DNA of 64,000 nucleotides from Streptomyces sp. ISL-87 (GTDB lineage Bacteria > Actinomycetota > Actinomycetes > Streptomycetales > Streptomycetaceae): NCBI RefSeq assembly GCF_018614095.1, contig NZ_JAGGOY010000051.1, positions 1 through 64,000 of the forward strand. The letters run 5' to 3'. The notes beneath the pieces are model-generated. The model searched no databases and was not told the DNA's origin. It saw only the letters and a list, made by a program, of their open reading frames with translations. How positions within the stretch are numbered: position 1 is the stretch's first letter; each line of letters opens with the position of its first letter. This document shows positions 49,881 through 58,047 of this stretch, piece after piece. The position numbers and the translations under genes are program-made.

Positions 49881-49912
49881 AAGGCCCCGCGGCCTCACGG
49901 CTGCGGGGCCTT
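49881..49912 (+). terminator. Rho-independent terminator after ssrA
   Basis: AAGGCCCCGC (49881-49890) pairs with GCGGGGCCTT (49903-49912) around a short GC-rich loop that itself can extend the stem. A TTTGT tail follows. Confidence 0.88.
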
Positions 49913-49939
49913 TGTCATGCGTCCGGGCCCCACGGCTGG

Positions 49940-50197
49940 TCAGTAGTGGTAGCGCAGCTTGAGGATCTTCACTTCCTTGTCATCGACGCGGTACACGAGC
50001 CGGTGTTCGTCGTCGATGCGGCGGGACCAGTAGCCCGACAGGTCGCCCTTCAAGGGTTCGGGCTTGCCGGTCCCGGTGAACGGGGTGCGCTGGATCTCGC
50101 CGATCAGACGCGTGATCCTGACGGCCCTCTTCCTGTCGGACGTCAGCCAGAACAGGAAGTCCTCCCACCCGTCGGGGTCGAAGCTGACGCCTCTCAC
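49940..50197 (-). CDS. yoeB: YoeB-family mRNA interferase toxin
   Basis: The 85-residue protein is a RelE/YoeB-type toxin that cleaves mRNA in the ribosomal A site. The C-terminus ends RYHY, so the catalytic His84 and Tyr85 match the E. coli YoeB end; Glu47 (KPEPLKG) and Arg66 (EHRLVYR) fill the other expected active-site positions. The toxin therefore looks intact. ATG at 50197 overlaps the antitoxin stop by four bases (ATGA), so it is made only by translational coupling. A YefM-YoeB pair has been characterised in S. lividans. It lies 70 bases after the ssrA terminator region. Confidence 0.93.
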   Translation of the reverse strand: MRGVSFDPDGWEDFLFWLTSDRKRAVRITRLIGEIQRTPFTGTGKPEPLKGDLSGYWSRRIDDEHRLVYRVDDKEVKILKLRYHY

Positions 50198-50487
50198 TCG
50201 TCACCTGCCGCGTCGGCCGTCAGGCTCTCCAGCTCCTCCATAGTCTTGGTGATCCCGCTGTTTCCTGCCTTGTCGCGGGCGACGGCCTCCATGAGGCGGC
50301 GGGCGTTGGCGGGGGAGCGCAGCAGGTAGACGGTCTCCTGCCAGGACTCGTAGTCCTCGGCGGACATCAGGACGGCGTCACCTGCGTTGGAGGTGATGCG
50401 CTTTACGGTGTGGTCGGCGGCTACCTCCTTGATGAGGTTGAACAGGTTGGCGCGTGCGGTGGTCGCCGAGACGGCGGGTGTGGACAC
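50194..50487 (-). CDS. yefM: YefM/Phd-family antitoxin
   Basis: The 97-residue protein has the N-terminal Phd/YefM DNA-binding and dimer domain (VSATTARANLFNLIKEV, with ITSNAGDAVLMSAEDYESW near 45), followed by a C-terminal tail that wraps around the toxin (LLRSPANARRLMEAV). It should neutralise YoeB and repress the operon. GTG at 50487 is chosen because GAGAGGGG lies 5 bases upstream; a GTG two codons earlier is also possible. The promoter region upstream contains six GTAC motifs, the likely operator array. Confidence 0.92.
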   Translation of the reverse strand: MSTPAVSATTARANLFNLIKEVAADHTVKRITSNAGDAVLMSAEDYESWQETVYLLRSPANARRLMEAVARDKAGNSGITKTMEELESLTADAAGDE

Positions 50488-50502
50488 GAGCACCCCTCTC
50501 GC

Positions 50503-50571
50503 GTACAGGAATTTGGTACGTACCGCTTCTCGGTACATATGAAAACTATCACCTGTACCGGATTCCCGTAC
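50503..50571 (-). promoter_or_regulatory. GTAC operator array of the yefM-yoeB promoter
   Basis: GTAC occurs six times, at 50503, 50516, 50520, 50533, 50555 and 50568. Three successive pairs are each spaced by exactly 13 bases. E. coli YefM binds a TGTACA core, and several copies here read GGTACA, TGTACC or CGTACA. The array covers the likely promoter of the operon. Confidence 0.6.
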
Positions 50572-50667
50572 ATAGTGAGTGTCGTCGGTCGGCCGAGCGC
50601 CCGTCCACGCGCGGCACCGCCAGCCGCCGACCACCTGTGAGGGCGGAGTGGGCGCCGGGGCCACGGC

Positions 50668-52026
<1,359 letters not shown>

Positions 52027-52098
52027 GGGAAGAGCCTCGCGGCAGCCGCCCGGCCCCGTCCAACACCTGTTCGGAGGCCTCTTACGCAGTTCTGTTGT

Positions 52099-52104
52099 TA
52101 GTCT
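52099..52104 (+). promoter_or_regulatory. -10 element for a leaderless LysR transcript
   Basis: TAGTCT ends 6 bases before the GTG at 52111, as in other leaderless genes of this window. The palindrome GAGGCCTC (52074-52081) overlaps the -35 area and might be an autoregulatory site. Confidence 0.45.
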
Positions 52105-52110
52105 CCGGGC

Positions 52111-53082
52111 GTGATACCCCATGATGTGGAACCCCGGCTGCTGCGCGGGTTCGTCGCCGTGGCCGAGGAGCTGCACTTCACCCGGGCCGCCGCCCGGCTG
52201 TACGTCGCCCAGCAGGCGCTGAGCAGAGACGTGCGGCGGCTCGAACGCGCCCTGGGCGCGGGACTGTTCGTGCGCACCACCCGTGCCGTCGAGCTGACCC
52301 CGGACGGGGAGCGGCTGCTGCCGCTGGCCCGGAAGGTGCTGGCCGCGCACGAGGAGCTGGCCGCCGCCTTCGCCGAGCCCGGGCCGCTGCTCGTCGACCT
52401 GAACACCGCCGGGCCGAGCTCGGGGCGCACCGTGCTGGAGCGGGCGCGGGAACTCGCCCCGGGCTGCGAACTGATGGCCCGGTTCGAGAGCGGGCTGACC
52501 CATGCCGCCGCCGAGATCGCCGCCGGGCGCCTCGACGTGGCGTTCGGGTACGCCGCCGGGCTGGACCCGGCACTGCGGGCGCGGCTCGCGTACACGCCCG
52601 TACGGTACGAGCCGCTCGCCGTGCTGCTGCCCGAGGGGCACGCGTCGGCCGGGCCGGACGGTGTGCCGTTGCCCCTGGCCGCGCTGGCCGGGGAGACCGT
52701 GTACGCCGGGGCCGGCAATCCGCGGACCCTGGAGTGGACGGGCCTCGCGCGCGAGCTCTTCGCCGGGCGGGGGATCGCGCTGGCGCCGCCCGCGCCGGTG
52801 GCCGTCGGCAAGGAGGAGTTCCGCCGGGTGATGGCCAAGACCCGCAATCCGGTGCTGGTGACCGTGGACTTCCCCGACATGCCCGGGTGCGTAAAGCGGC
52901 CGCTGACCGATCCGGTGCCGCTGTCGCCGCTCGCGATGGTGTGGCGCAGGGGTTTCGGGCATCCCGGGCTGGACGCCCTCATGGACGCCGCCGGCGGGCT
53001 CGCGGCCGAGCGGGGCTGGCTGGAAGTGCCCCCGGGGAGCTGGCTGCCCGCGGCGCTCACACCGGGCCCGCGCGGCGGGTGA
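52111..53082 (+). CDS. LysR family transcriptional regulator
   Basis: The 323-residue protein has an N-terminal winged helix-turn-helix (about 6-65; FVAVAEELHFTRAAARLYVAQ) and a C-terminal periplasmic-binding-like effector domain (about 90-300). It is divergent from an MFS transporter, the common arrangement for a LysR activator of an efflux gene. The effector cannot be predicted. The GTG at 52111 has a -10 element six bases upstream and no ribosome binding site, so it is probably leaderless. Confidence 0.93.
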   Translation: MIPHDVEPRLLRGFVAVAEELHFTRAAARLYVAQQALSRDVRRLERALGAGLFVRTTRAVELTPDGERLLPLARKVLAAHEELAAAFAEPGPLLVDLNTAGPSSGRTVLERARELAPGCELMARFESGLTHAAAEIAAGRLDVAFGYAAGLDPALRARLAYTPVRYEPLAVLLPEGHASAGPDGVPLPLAALAGETVYAGAGNPRTLEWTGLARELFAGRGIALAPPAPVAVGKEEFRRVMAKTRNPVLVTVDFPDMPGCVKRPLTDPVPLSPLAMVWRRGFGHPGLDALMDAAGGLAAERGWLEVPPGSWLPAALTPGPRGG

Positions 53083-53089
53083 GAGCAAG

Positions 53090-53105
53090 GTTTCGCGGCG
53101 GTCAT
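53090..53105 (-). promoter_or_regulatory. GlnR-like box upstream of narK
   Basis: On the minus strand the sequence reads ATGAC-N6-GAAAC, which fits the GlnR consensus gTnAC-N6-GaAAc at every conserved base except the first. It lies about 75-90 bases before narK. A second GAAAC occurs at 53124-53128. GlnR is the global nitrogen regulator of Streptomyces. Confidence 0.55.
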
Positions 53106-53179
53106 CCGGCGGGGACCGGGGCCGAAACGCGCCGTTCCTACGGTCGTCACCACGGACGCGACAGCTGTGGAGGCGTGTG

Positions 53180-54550
53180 ATGACCGGTACGACCGCACCG
53201 CGCAAGGGGGGCCGCTGGATCGAGCGGTGGGACCCCGAGGACGAGACCTTCTGGAAGGAGTCCGGGGAGCGGGTTGCCCGGCGCAACCTCCTCTACTCCG
53301 TTCTGTCCGAGCACATCGGGTTCTCGATCTGGTCCCTGTGGTCGGTGATGGTGCTCTTCATGGGCCCCAAGTACGGGATCGACCCGGCGGGGAAGTTCTT
53401 CCTGATCGCGACCGCCACCTTCGTGGGGGCCCTGGCACGGGTGCCCTACACCTTCGCCGTCGCACGGTTCGGCGGGCGCAACTGGACCGTCGTCAGCGCC
53501 CTGCTGCTGCTCGGGCCGGCAGTGGCCGCGCTGGTGGTCATGGAGCCCGGGACCTCGTACGGGACCTTCCTGGCGGTGGCCGCGCTGACGGGTGTGGGCG
53601 GCGGCAACTTCGCCTCGTCGATGACGAACATCAACGCCTTCTTCCCGCTGCGCAAGAAGGGCTGGGCGCTGGGGCTGAACGCGGGCGGCGGGAACATCGG
53701 CGTGCCCGTGGTGCAGCTCGTCGCGCTGCTGGTCATCGGTACCGCGGGGGCGGGGCACCCGCGGCTGCTGCTCGCGGTGTACATCCCGCTGATCGTGGTC
53801 GCGGCCGCGCTGGCCCTCGTACGCATGGACAACCTGGCGCCGGTACGCAACGACACCGGTGCGGTGCGGGAGGCGATGCGCGACGCGCACACCTGGATCA
53901 TGGCCTTCCTGTACATCGGCACCTTCGGGTCCTTCATCGGCTACAGCTTCGCCTTCGGGCTGGTGCTCCAGACGCAGTTCGGGCGGACCCCGCTCCAGGC
54001 GGCCTCGCTGACCTTCATCGGGCCGCTGCTCGGCTCCCTGATCCGGCCGGTGGGCGGGGCGCTCGCGGACCGGTTCGGCGGGGCGCGGATCACGCTCGGG
54101 ACGTTCGTGGCGATGGCGGCGGCGACCGGGGTGGTCGTCCTGGCCTCGGTGCGCGAGTCGCTGCCGGTGTTCCTCATCGGGTTCGTGGCGCTGTTCGCGC
54201 TGAGCGGGCTGGGCAACGGGTCGACGTACAAGATGATCCCGGGCATCTTCCAGGCCAAGGCGCTGGCGCGGGGCATGAGCGGTGAGGCCGCGGCCGCGTA
54301 CGGGCGGCGGCTGTCCGGGGCCTCGATGGGGCTGATCGGTGCGGTGGGCGCGCTCGGCGGGCTCGGCATCAACCTGGTGTTCCGGGAGGCGTTCCTGAGC
54401 ACCGGGACGGGGACGGGTGCCTTCGTGACCTTCCTCGGCTTCTACGCGCTGTGCTGCGCGGTCACCTGGGCGGTATACCTTCGGCGGCCCGCCGAGGCCG
54501 CGCCGGTGACGGCCGGGGCTGTGGCGAAACCGCAGCTCACCTCGGTGTAA
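53180..54550 (+). CDS. narK: Nitrate/nitrite transporter NarK (MFS)
   Basis: The 456-residue protein has 12 membrane helices and the nitrate-porter signatures GVGGGNFASSMTNINAFFP and GLGNGSTYKMIPGIF, both Gly-rich as required for anion transport. It imports nitrate or exports nitrite. GGAGG at 53169-53173 lies 6 bases before the ATG at 53180, better spaced than for the GTG three bases earlier. GlnR-like boxes lie upstream and just downstream, and the NnaR-type regulator gene follows, so nitrogen-controlled expression is likely. No nitrate reductase is in the window. Confidence 0.95.
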   Translation: MTGTTAPRKGGRWIERWDPEDETFWKESGERVARRNLLYSVLSEHIGFSIWSLWSVMVLFMGPKYGIDPAGKFFLIATATFVGALARVPYTFAVARFGGRNWTVVSALLLLGPAVAALVVMEPGTSYGTFLAVAALTGVGGGNFASSMTNINAFFPLRKKGWALGLNAGGGNIGVPVVQLVALLVIGTAGAGHPRLLLAVYIPLIVVAAALALVRMDNLAPVRNDTGAVREAMRDAHTWIMAFLYIGTFGSFIGYSFAFGLVLQTQFGRTPLQAASLTFIGPLLGSLIRPVGGALADRFGGARITLGTFVAMAAATGVVVLASVRESLPVFLIGFVALFALSGLGNGSTYKMIPGIFQAKALARGMSGEAAAAYGRRLSGASMGLIGAVGALGGLGINLVFREAFLSTGTGTGAFVTFLGFYALCCAVTWAVYLRRPAEAAPVTAGAVAKPQLTSV

Positions 54551-54556
54551 CAGCGG

Positions 54557-54572
54557 TTAACGGCGCCGAAAT
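54557..54572 (+). promoter_or_regulatory. GlnR-like box in the narK-nnaR intergenic region
   Basis: TTAAC-N6-GAAAT (54557-54572) fits gTnAC-N6-GaAAc except for the first and last bases. It starts 7 bases after the narK stop and about 85 bases before nnaR, and could control nnaR separately. Confidence 0.5.
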
Positions 54573-54574
54573 GC

Positions 54575-54620
54575 GGCGGAACCGAGCCTGACACGCCGAC
54601 TTGGCAGGCTCGGTTCCGCC
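54575..54620 (+). terminator. Hairpin between narK and nnaR
   Basis: GGCGGAACCGAGCCTG (54575-54590) pairs perfectly with CAGGCTCGGTTCCGCC (54605-54620) around 14 bases. It is a probable narK terminator or attenuator located 36 bases before nnaR; no T-run follows. Confidence 0.75.
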
Positions 54621-54655
54621 ACGGTATCCCCGACCCACTTGCAAGGCAGGTCACC

Positions 54656-55939
54656 ATGGACGACGAGACGCGCACCGTCCCATCGGCAGGTCCGGCGTCG
54701 GCTCTGCCGTCGGATCGGGTGCCGGGTCCGGTGCCGGTACCGGATCCTGCGCCGGTGCCGGGTCCGCAGAGCGGTCCGCCGGGCGGTCCGTCGGCCGGTC
54801 CGCAGGCCGGGCCGCTGGCCGGCTTCACCGTCGGGGTCACGGCCGCCCGGCGGGCCGACGAGCTGATCGCCCTGCTGCGCCGCCGCGGGGCCCAGGTGCT
54901 GCACGCGCCCGCCCTGCGGATCGTGCCGCTGGCCGACGACAGCGAGCTGCTCGCCGCCACCAAGGAGCTGATCGACTGCCCGCCGGACGTGGTGGTCGCC
55001 ACCACCGCCATCGGATTTCGCGGGTGGATCGAGGCCGCCGACGGGTGGGGGATCGGCGAGGAGCTGCTCACCCGGCTGCGGGCCACCGAACTGCTGGCGC
55101 GCGGGCCGAAGGTGAAGGGGGCCGTACGGGCCGCCGGGCTGGTGGAGGCCTGGTCGCCGCAGTCGGAGTCGCTGGCCGAGGTGCTGGACCGGATGCTGAT
55201 GTCCGGGGTGGCCGGGCGGCGCATCGCGCTCCAGCTGCACGGGGAGCCGCTGCCCGGGTTCGTCGAGGCGCTGCGGGCCGGCGGGGCCGAGGTGGTGGTG
55301 GTCCCGGTGTACCGGTGGATGCCGCCGGAGGATCTCGGGCCGCTGGACCGGCTGCTGGACGCGGTGGCCGCCGGCACGGTGGACGCCGTCAGCTTCACCT
55401 CGGCCCCGGCGGCGGCCTCGCTGCTGTCCCGGGCCGAGGAGCGGGGGCTACGGGAGGCCGTGCTGGACTCCCTGCGGGGCGAGGTGCTCAGCGCGTGCGT
55501 GGGGCCGGTGACCGCGCTGCCGCTCCAGGGGCACGGAGTGTCCACGGTCCAGCCGGAGCGGTTCCGCATCGGCCCGCTGGTGCAGCTGCTGTGCCAGGAA
55601 CTGCCGGGGCGGGCGCGGGTGCTGCCGCTGGCCGGACACCGGGTGGAGATCCGGGGGCACGCGGTGCTGGTGGACGCGGAGCTACGTCCGGTGCCGCCGG
55701 CCGGAATGGCCCTGCTGCGCGCCCTGGCCCGGCGCCCGGGATGGGTGGTGGCCCGCGCCGAACTGCTCCGGGCCCTGCCCGGGGCGGGCCGGGACGAGCA
55801 CGCGGTGGAAACGGCGATGGCCCGCCTGCGGGTGGCCCTGGGCGCGCCGAAGCTGATCCAGACGGTGGTCAAACGCGGGTACCGGCTGTCACTGGACGCG
55901 GGCGGCGAGGAGAAGTACGGCGTCCTGCCGCGGAGGTGA
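54656..55939 (+). CDS. nnaR: Uroporphyrinogen-III synthase-like/winged-helix fusion regulator, NnaR type
   Basis: The 427-residue protein has a Pro/Gly-rich N-terminal stretch (about 15-55), a HemD-like domain (about 55-330; VGVTAARRADELIALL and VDAVSFTSAPAAASLL) and a C-terminal OmpR-type DNA-binding domain (about 340-420; ALARRPGWVVARAELL then VETAMARLRVAL and VVKRGYRL). In S. coelicolor the corresponding protein, NnaR, cooperates with GlnR to activate nitrate and nitrite assimilation genes. Whether the HemD part is catalytic or a sensor is uncertain. It directly follows narK, with a GlnR-like box in between. Start ATG has AGG 6-8 bases upstream. Confidence 0.9.
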   Translation: MDDETRTVPSAGPASALPSDRVPGPVPVPDPAPVPGPQSGPPGGPSAGPQAGPLAGFTVGVTAARRADELIALLRRRGAQVLHAPALRIVPLADDSELLAATKELIDCPPDVVVATTAIGFRGWIEAADGWGIGEELLTRLRATELLARGPKVKGAVRAAGLVEAWSPQSESLAEVLDRMLMSGVAGRRIALQLHGEPLPGFVEALRAGGAEVVVVPVYRWMPPEDLGPLDRLLDAVAAGTVDAVSFTSAPAAASLLSRAEERGLREAVLDSLRGEVLSACVGPVTALPLQGHGVSTVQPERFRIGPLVQLLCQELPGRARVLPLAGHRVEIRGHAVLVDAELRPVPPAGMALLRALARRPGWVVARAELLRALPGAGRDEHAVETAMARLRVALGAPKLIQTVVKRGYRLSLDAGGEEKYGVLPRR

Positions 55940-55977
55940 ACCGGACCGCGCCGAATCCGGCCGAGCCGGGGTGGGCC

Positions 55978-56170
55978 GGGATCGAGCCGCGCCGCGACCG
56001 GGCGGGCGAGCCGGAGCCGGGCCGGGATCGAGCCGCGCCGTGACCGGCCGGGGGCGAGCCGGAGCCGGGCCGGGATCGAGCCGCGCCGTGATCGGCCGGG
56101 GGCGAGCCGAAGTTGGGCCCGGGTTGAGCCGCGCCGTGATCGGGCGGAGCCGGGTGCCGGGGCGGGTCGG
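55978..56170. repeat. About 48-bp tandem repeat after nnaR
   Basis: Copies starting at 55978, 56024, 56072 and 56121 share GGGATCGAGCCGCGCCGTGA and GCGAGCCGGAGCCGGGCC. The spacing is 46-49 bases and similarity falls off toward the last copy. No gene is visible in 55940-56643. Confidence 0.8.
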
Positions 56171-56294
56171 GGATCCCAGCCGCGATCGGGCGGCGGCGAG
56201 CCGGGGTCAAGCCGAGCCGTTCCGGGGCCGGTCGCGGGCGAGCCGCAATGCGGTCGGGCGGGGGCGAGTCGCAACGGGCTGCGCCGGCCACATC

Positions 56295-56358
56295 CAGCCT
56301 CGCCGGCGTTTGAGGCGCGGGTCCGGGCGGAGCCCGGGGCCCGGCGGAGCCGGGTTCC
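56295..56358. repeat. Copy of the dispersed Streptomyces repeat after nnaR
   Basis: CAGCCTCGCCGGCGTTTGAG and the following GCGCGGGTCCGGGCGGAGCC are identical to the left arm and centre of the element at 60480-60608. Only the left half is present here. Confidence 0.8.
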
Positions 56359-56418
56359 TCTGTCCCCTCGACTGCGTCCGGGGGGACCTCAGGGGCGTCA
56401 CCCCGCCTCAGCCTCGCC

Positions 56419-56600
56419 CGCGCAGCGAAGCGGCCTCGCCTCGGCCTGGCTCGCGCAGCGGAACGGCCCCGCCTCGGCCTGGCTCGCGCAGCGGAACGGC
56501 CCCGCCTCGGCCTGGCTCGCGCAGCGGTACGGCCCCGCCTCGGCCTGGCCCGCGCAGCGGTACGGCCCCGCCTCGGCCTGGCCCGCGCAGCGAAGCGGTC
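56419..56600. repeat. 33-bp tandem repeat, five and a half copies
   Basis: Units start at 56419, 56452, 56485, 56518, 56551 and 56584 (partial), each beginning CGCGCAGCG and containing CGCCTCGGCCTGGC. The copies differ at only a few positions, with no spacers. The array ends 44 bases before the acetyltransferase start and borders its promoter. Confidence 0.9.
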
Positions 56601-56631
56601 CCGCGTCTGGCCCGCTCGCGGAGTGGTCGGC

Positions 56632-56637
56632 TAGCGT
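56632..56637 (+). promoter_or_regulatory. -10 element for a leaderless acetyltransferase transcript
   Basis: TAGCGT ends 6 bases before the ATG at 56644. No ribosome binding site is present, so translation is probably leaderless. Confidence 0.45.
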
Positions 56638-56643
56638 GCCCGG

Positions 56644-57192
56644 ATGATCATTGACGGGGTGGAGATGCGCGGCGTCACGCTCGATGACGCCGTCGGGCTG
56701 GCCGGCGTACTGGAGCGCAATCGGGCGTACATGGCGCCCTTCGAGCCGTACCGGCCCGAGGAGTTCTACAGCGAGGCGGGCCAGCAGGCCCGCATCCGGG
56801 GCCTGCTCGAGGAGCGGGACGGCGGGCGGATGCTGCCGTTCGTCCTGGTCGAGGCGGCCGGCGGGACCCCGGTCGGGACGATCAACCTCGGCAGCATCGC
56901 GCACGGTCCGTTCCGCAGCGGCGGCGTCGGCTACTGGGTGGACCAGAAGTGGACCGGCAAGGGGCTGGCCACCGCCGCCCTGGAGGAGGTGTGCCGGATC
57001 GCCCGCGACGAGGTCGGGCTGCACCGGGTCGAGGCCGGGACCCTGGTCGACAACGTGGCCTCGCAGCGAGTGCTGGCGAAGGTCGGCTTCGAGGAGCACG
57101 GGCTCGCGCCCCGCTACCTCCACATCAACGGCGCCTGGCGCGACCACCGGCTCTTCCAGCGGCTGCTGCACGACAACCCGCCACCGCGGTAG
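56644..57192 (+). CDS. GNAT family N-acetyltransferase (RimJ/RimL-like)
   Basis: The 182-residue protein is a GNAT fold enzyme of the RimL/RimJ group, acetylating an amine, often a ribosomal protein N-terminus. It shows RAYMAPFEPYRPEEF near the N-terminus, VGYWVDQKWTGKGLATAAL with the CoA loop, and NVASQRVLAKVGFEEHG at the C-terminus. The substrate is unknown. It is preceded by a leaderless-type promoter immediately after a 33-bp repeat array. The CGNR gene follows 85 bases later. Confidence 0.9.
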   Translation: MIIDGVEMRGVTLDDAVGLAGVLERNRAYMAPFEPYRPEEFYSEAGQQARIRGLLEERDGGRMLPFVLVEAAGGTPVGTINLGSIAHGPFRSGGVGYWVDQKWTGKGLATAALEEVCRIARDEVGLHRVEAGTLVDNVASQRVLAKVGFEEHGLAPRYLHINGAWRDHRLFQRLLHDNPPPR

Positions 57193-57277
57193 GCCCCTCG
57201 CACGGGGGGTTCCGCAACGCCCCGGCGAGGGGCACTCTGGGGGGCACGGGCCCTCGCGAACCGAGGCGGTGACGGGC

Positions 57278-57838
57278 ATGTGGTTCGACTCCGGGCGGGT
57301 TTGCCTGGACCTGGTGGCCACCTCCGCTCCACACGAGGGGATCCAGGACGCCGACGAGCTGCGGCTGTGGCTCACCGGAGCCGGGCTCGTGCCCGACCGG
57401 ACACCGCTGGCCCGGGTGGGGCCTGACTGGGTCGAGGCCTTCCGGGCGCTGCGCGGCGATGTGGAAACCCTCGTACGGGCGGAGCTCGGCGGGCGCGACC
57501 CCGACGAGGCGGCGCTGGCCCGGGTCAACGCGCCGGCCGCCGGTCCACCCCCGGGACTGTGTGCCGTACGGGACCAAGAGGGGCGTCTGGTAAGGGAGTT
57601 GTGCGGCGGGGTGGAGTGCGCGGGGCTGCTCGCCGCCGTGGCCCGGGACGCCGTGGAACTGCTCACCGACCCCGGCGACCGGGCGCTGCTGCGGGCCTGC
57701 GAGGGCGACGGCTGCACCCGGGTCTACCTGGACACCTCGCGCGGACACCGGCGGCGCTGGTGCTCCAGCGAACTGTGCGGCAACCGGGAGCGGGTCGCCC
57801 GGCACCGGCGCCGGGTGCTGGCGGCGGGGTCCGCGTAG
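57278..57838 (+). CDS. CGNR zinc-finger (ABATE) domain protein
   Basis: The 186-residue protein starts MWFDSGRVCLDLVAT, the ABATE fold seen in this actinobacterial regulator family, and ends with the zinc-binding region: two Cys near 140-146 (ACEGDGC), then WCSSELCGNRERVARHRRR, which contains the name-giving CGNR. It is predicted to bind DNA and act as a transcriptional regulator; the target is unknown. The neighbouring acetyltransferase is on the same strand but with no clear operon link. The start at 57278 fits the ABATE N-terminus. Confidence 0.9.
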   Translation: MWFDSGRVCLDLVATSAPHEGIQDADELRLWLTGAGLVPDRTPLARVGPDWVEAFRALRGDVETLVRAELGGRDPDEAALARVNAPAAGPPPGLCAVRDQEGRLVRELCGGVECAGLLAAVARDAVELLTDPGDRALLRACEGDGCTRVYLDTSRGHRRRWCSSELCGNRERVARHRRRVLAAGSA

Positions 57839-58047
57839 CGGTTGCGGGCCCCCTTTCGTGGGGGTTCGCGGGGGTTCGAGGGGTTGGCGGGCTTCGCGGG
57901 TTCGCGTACCGTTCGCGGGGCCCTTTCCCGGCCCACGGACCGGTGGGATCAGGCCGCCGCGCGGGACGCTCGCGGAACGGGCGTGCGGACAGGGCCCGGA
58001 TTCGCGTACGGTTGACGGTCGCCCATGCACGTCAGAAGGGGGCCTTG

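Noticed and set aside
49863..50200. Genomic island attachment site at the ssrA 3' end
   Set aside because: No integrase and no second copy of the tmRNA 3' end were found nearby; only a toxin-antitoxin pair follows.
56419..56600. CRISPR-like array
   Set aside because: The 33-bp units are contiguous with no unique spacers, and there are no cas genes in the window.
55940..56643. Open frames across the repeat-rich gap after nnaR
   Set aside because: They translate to Arg/Ala/Gly-rich repeats without similarity and simply reflect the 48-bp and 33-bp tandem arrays.
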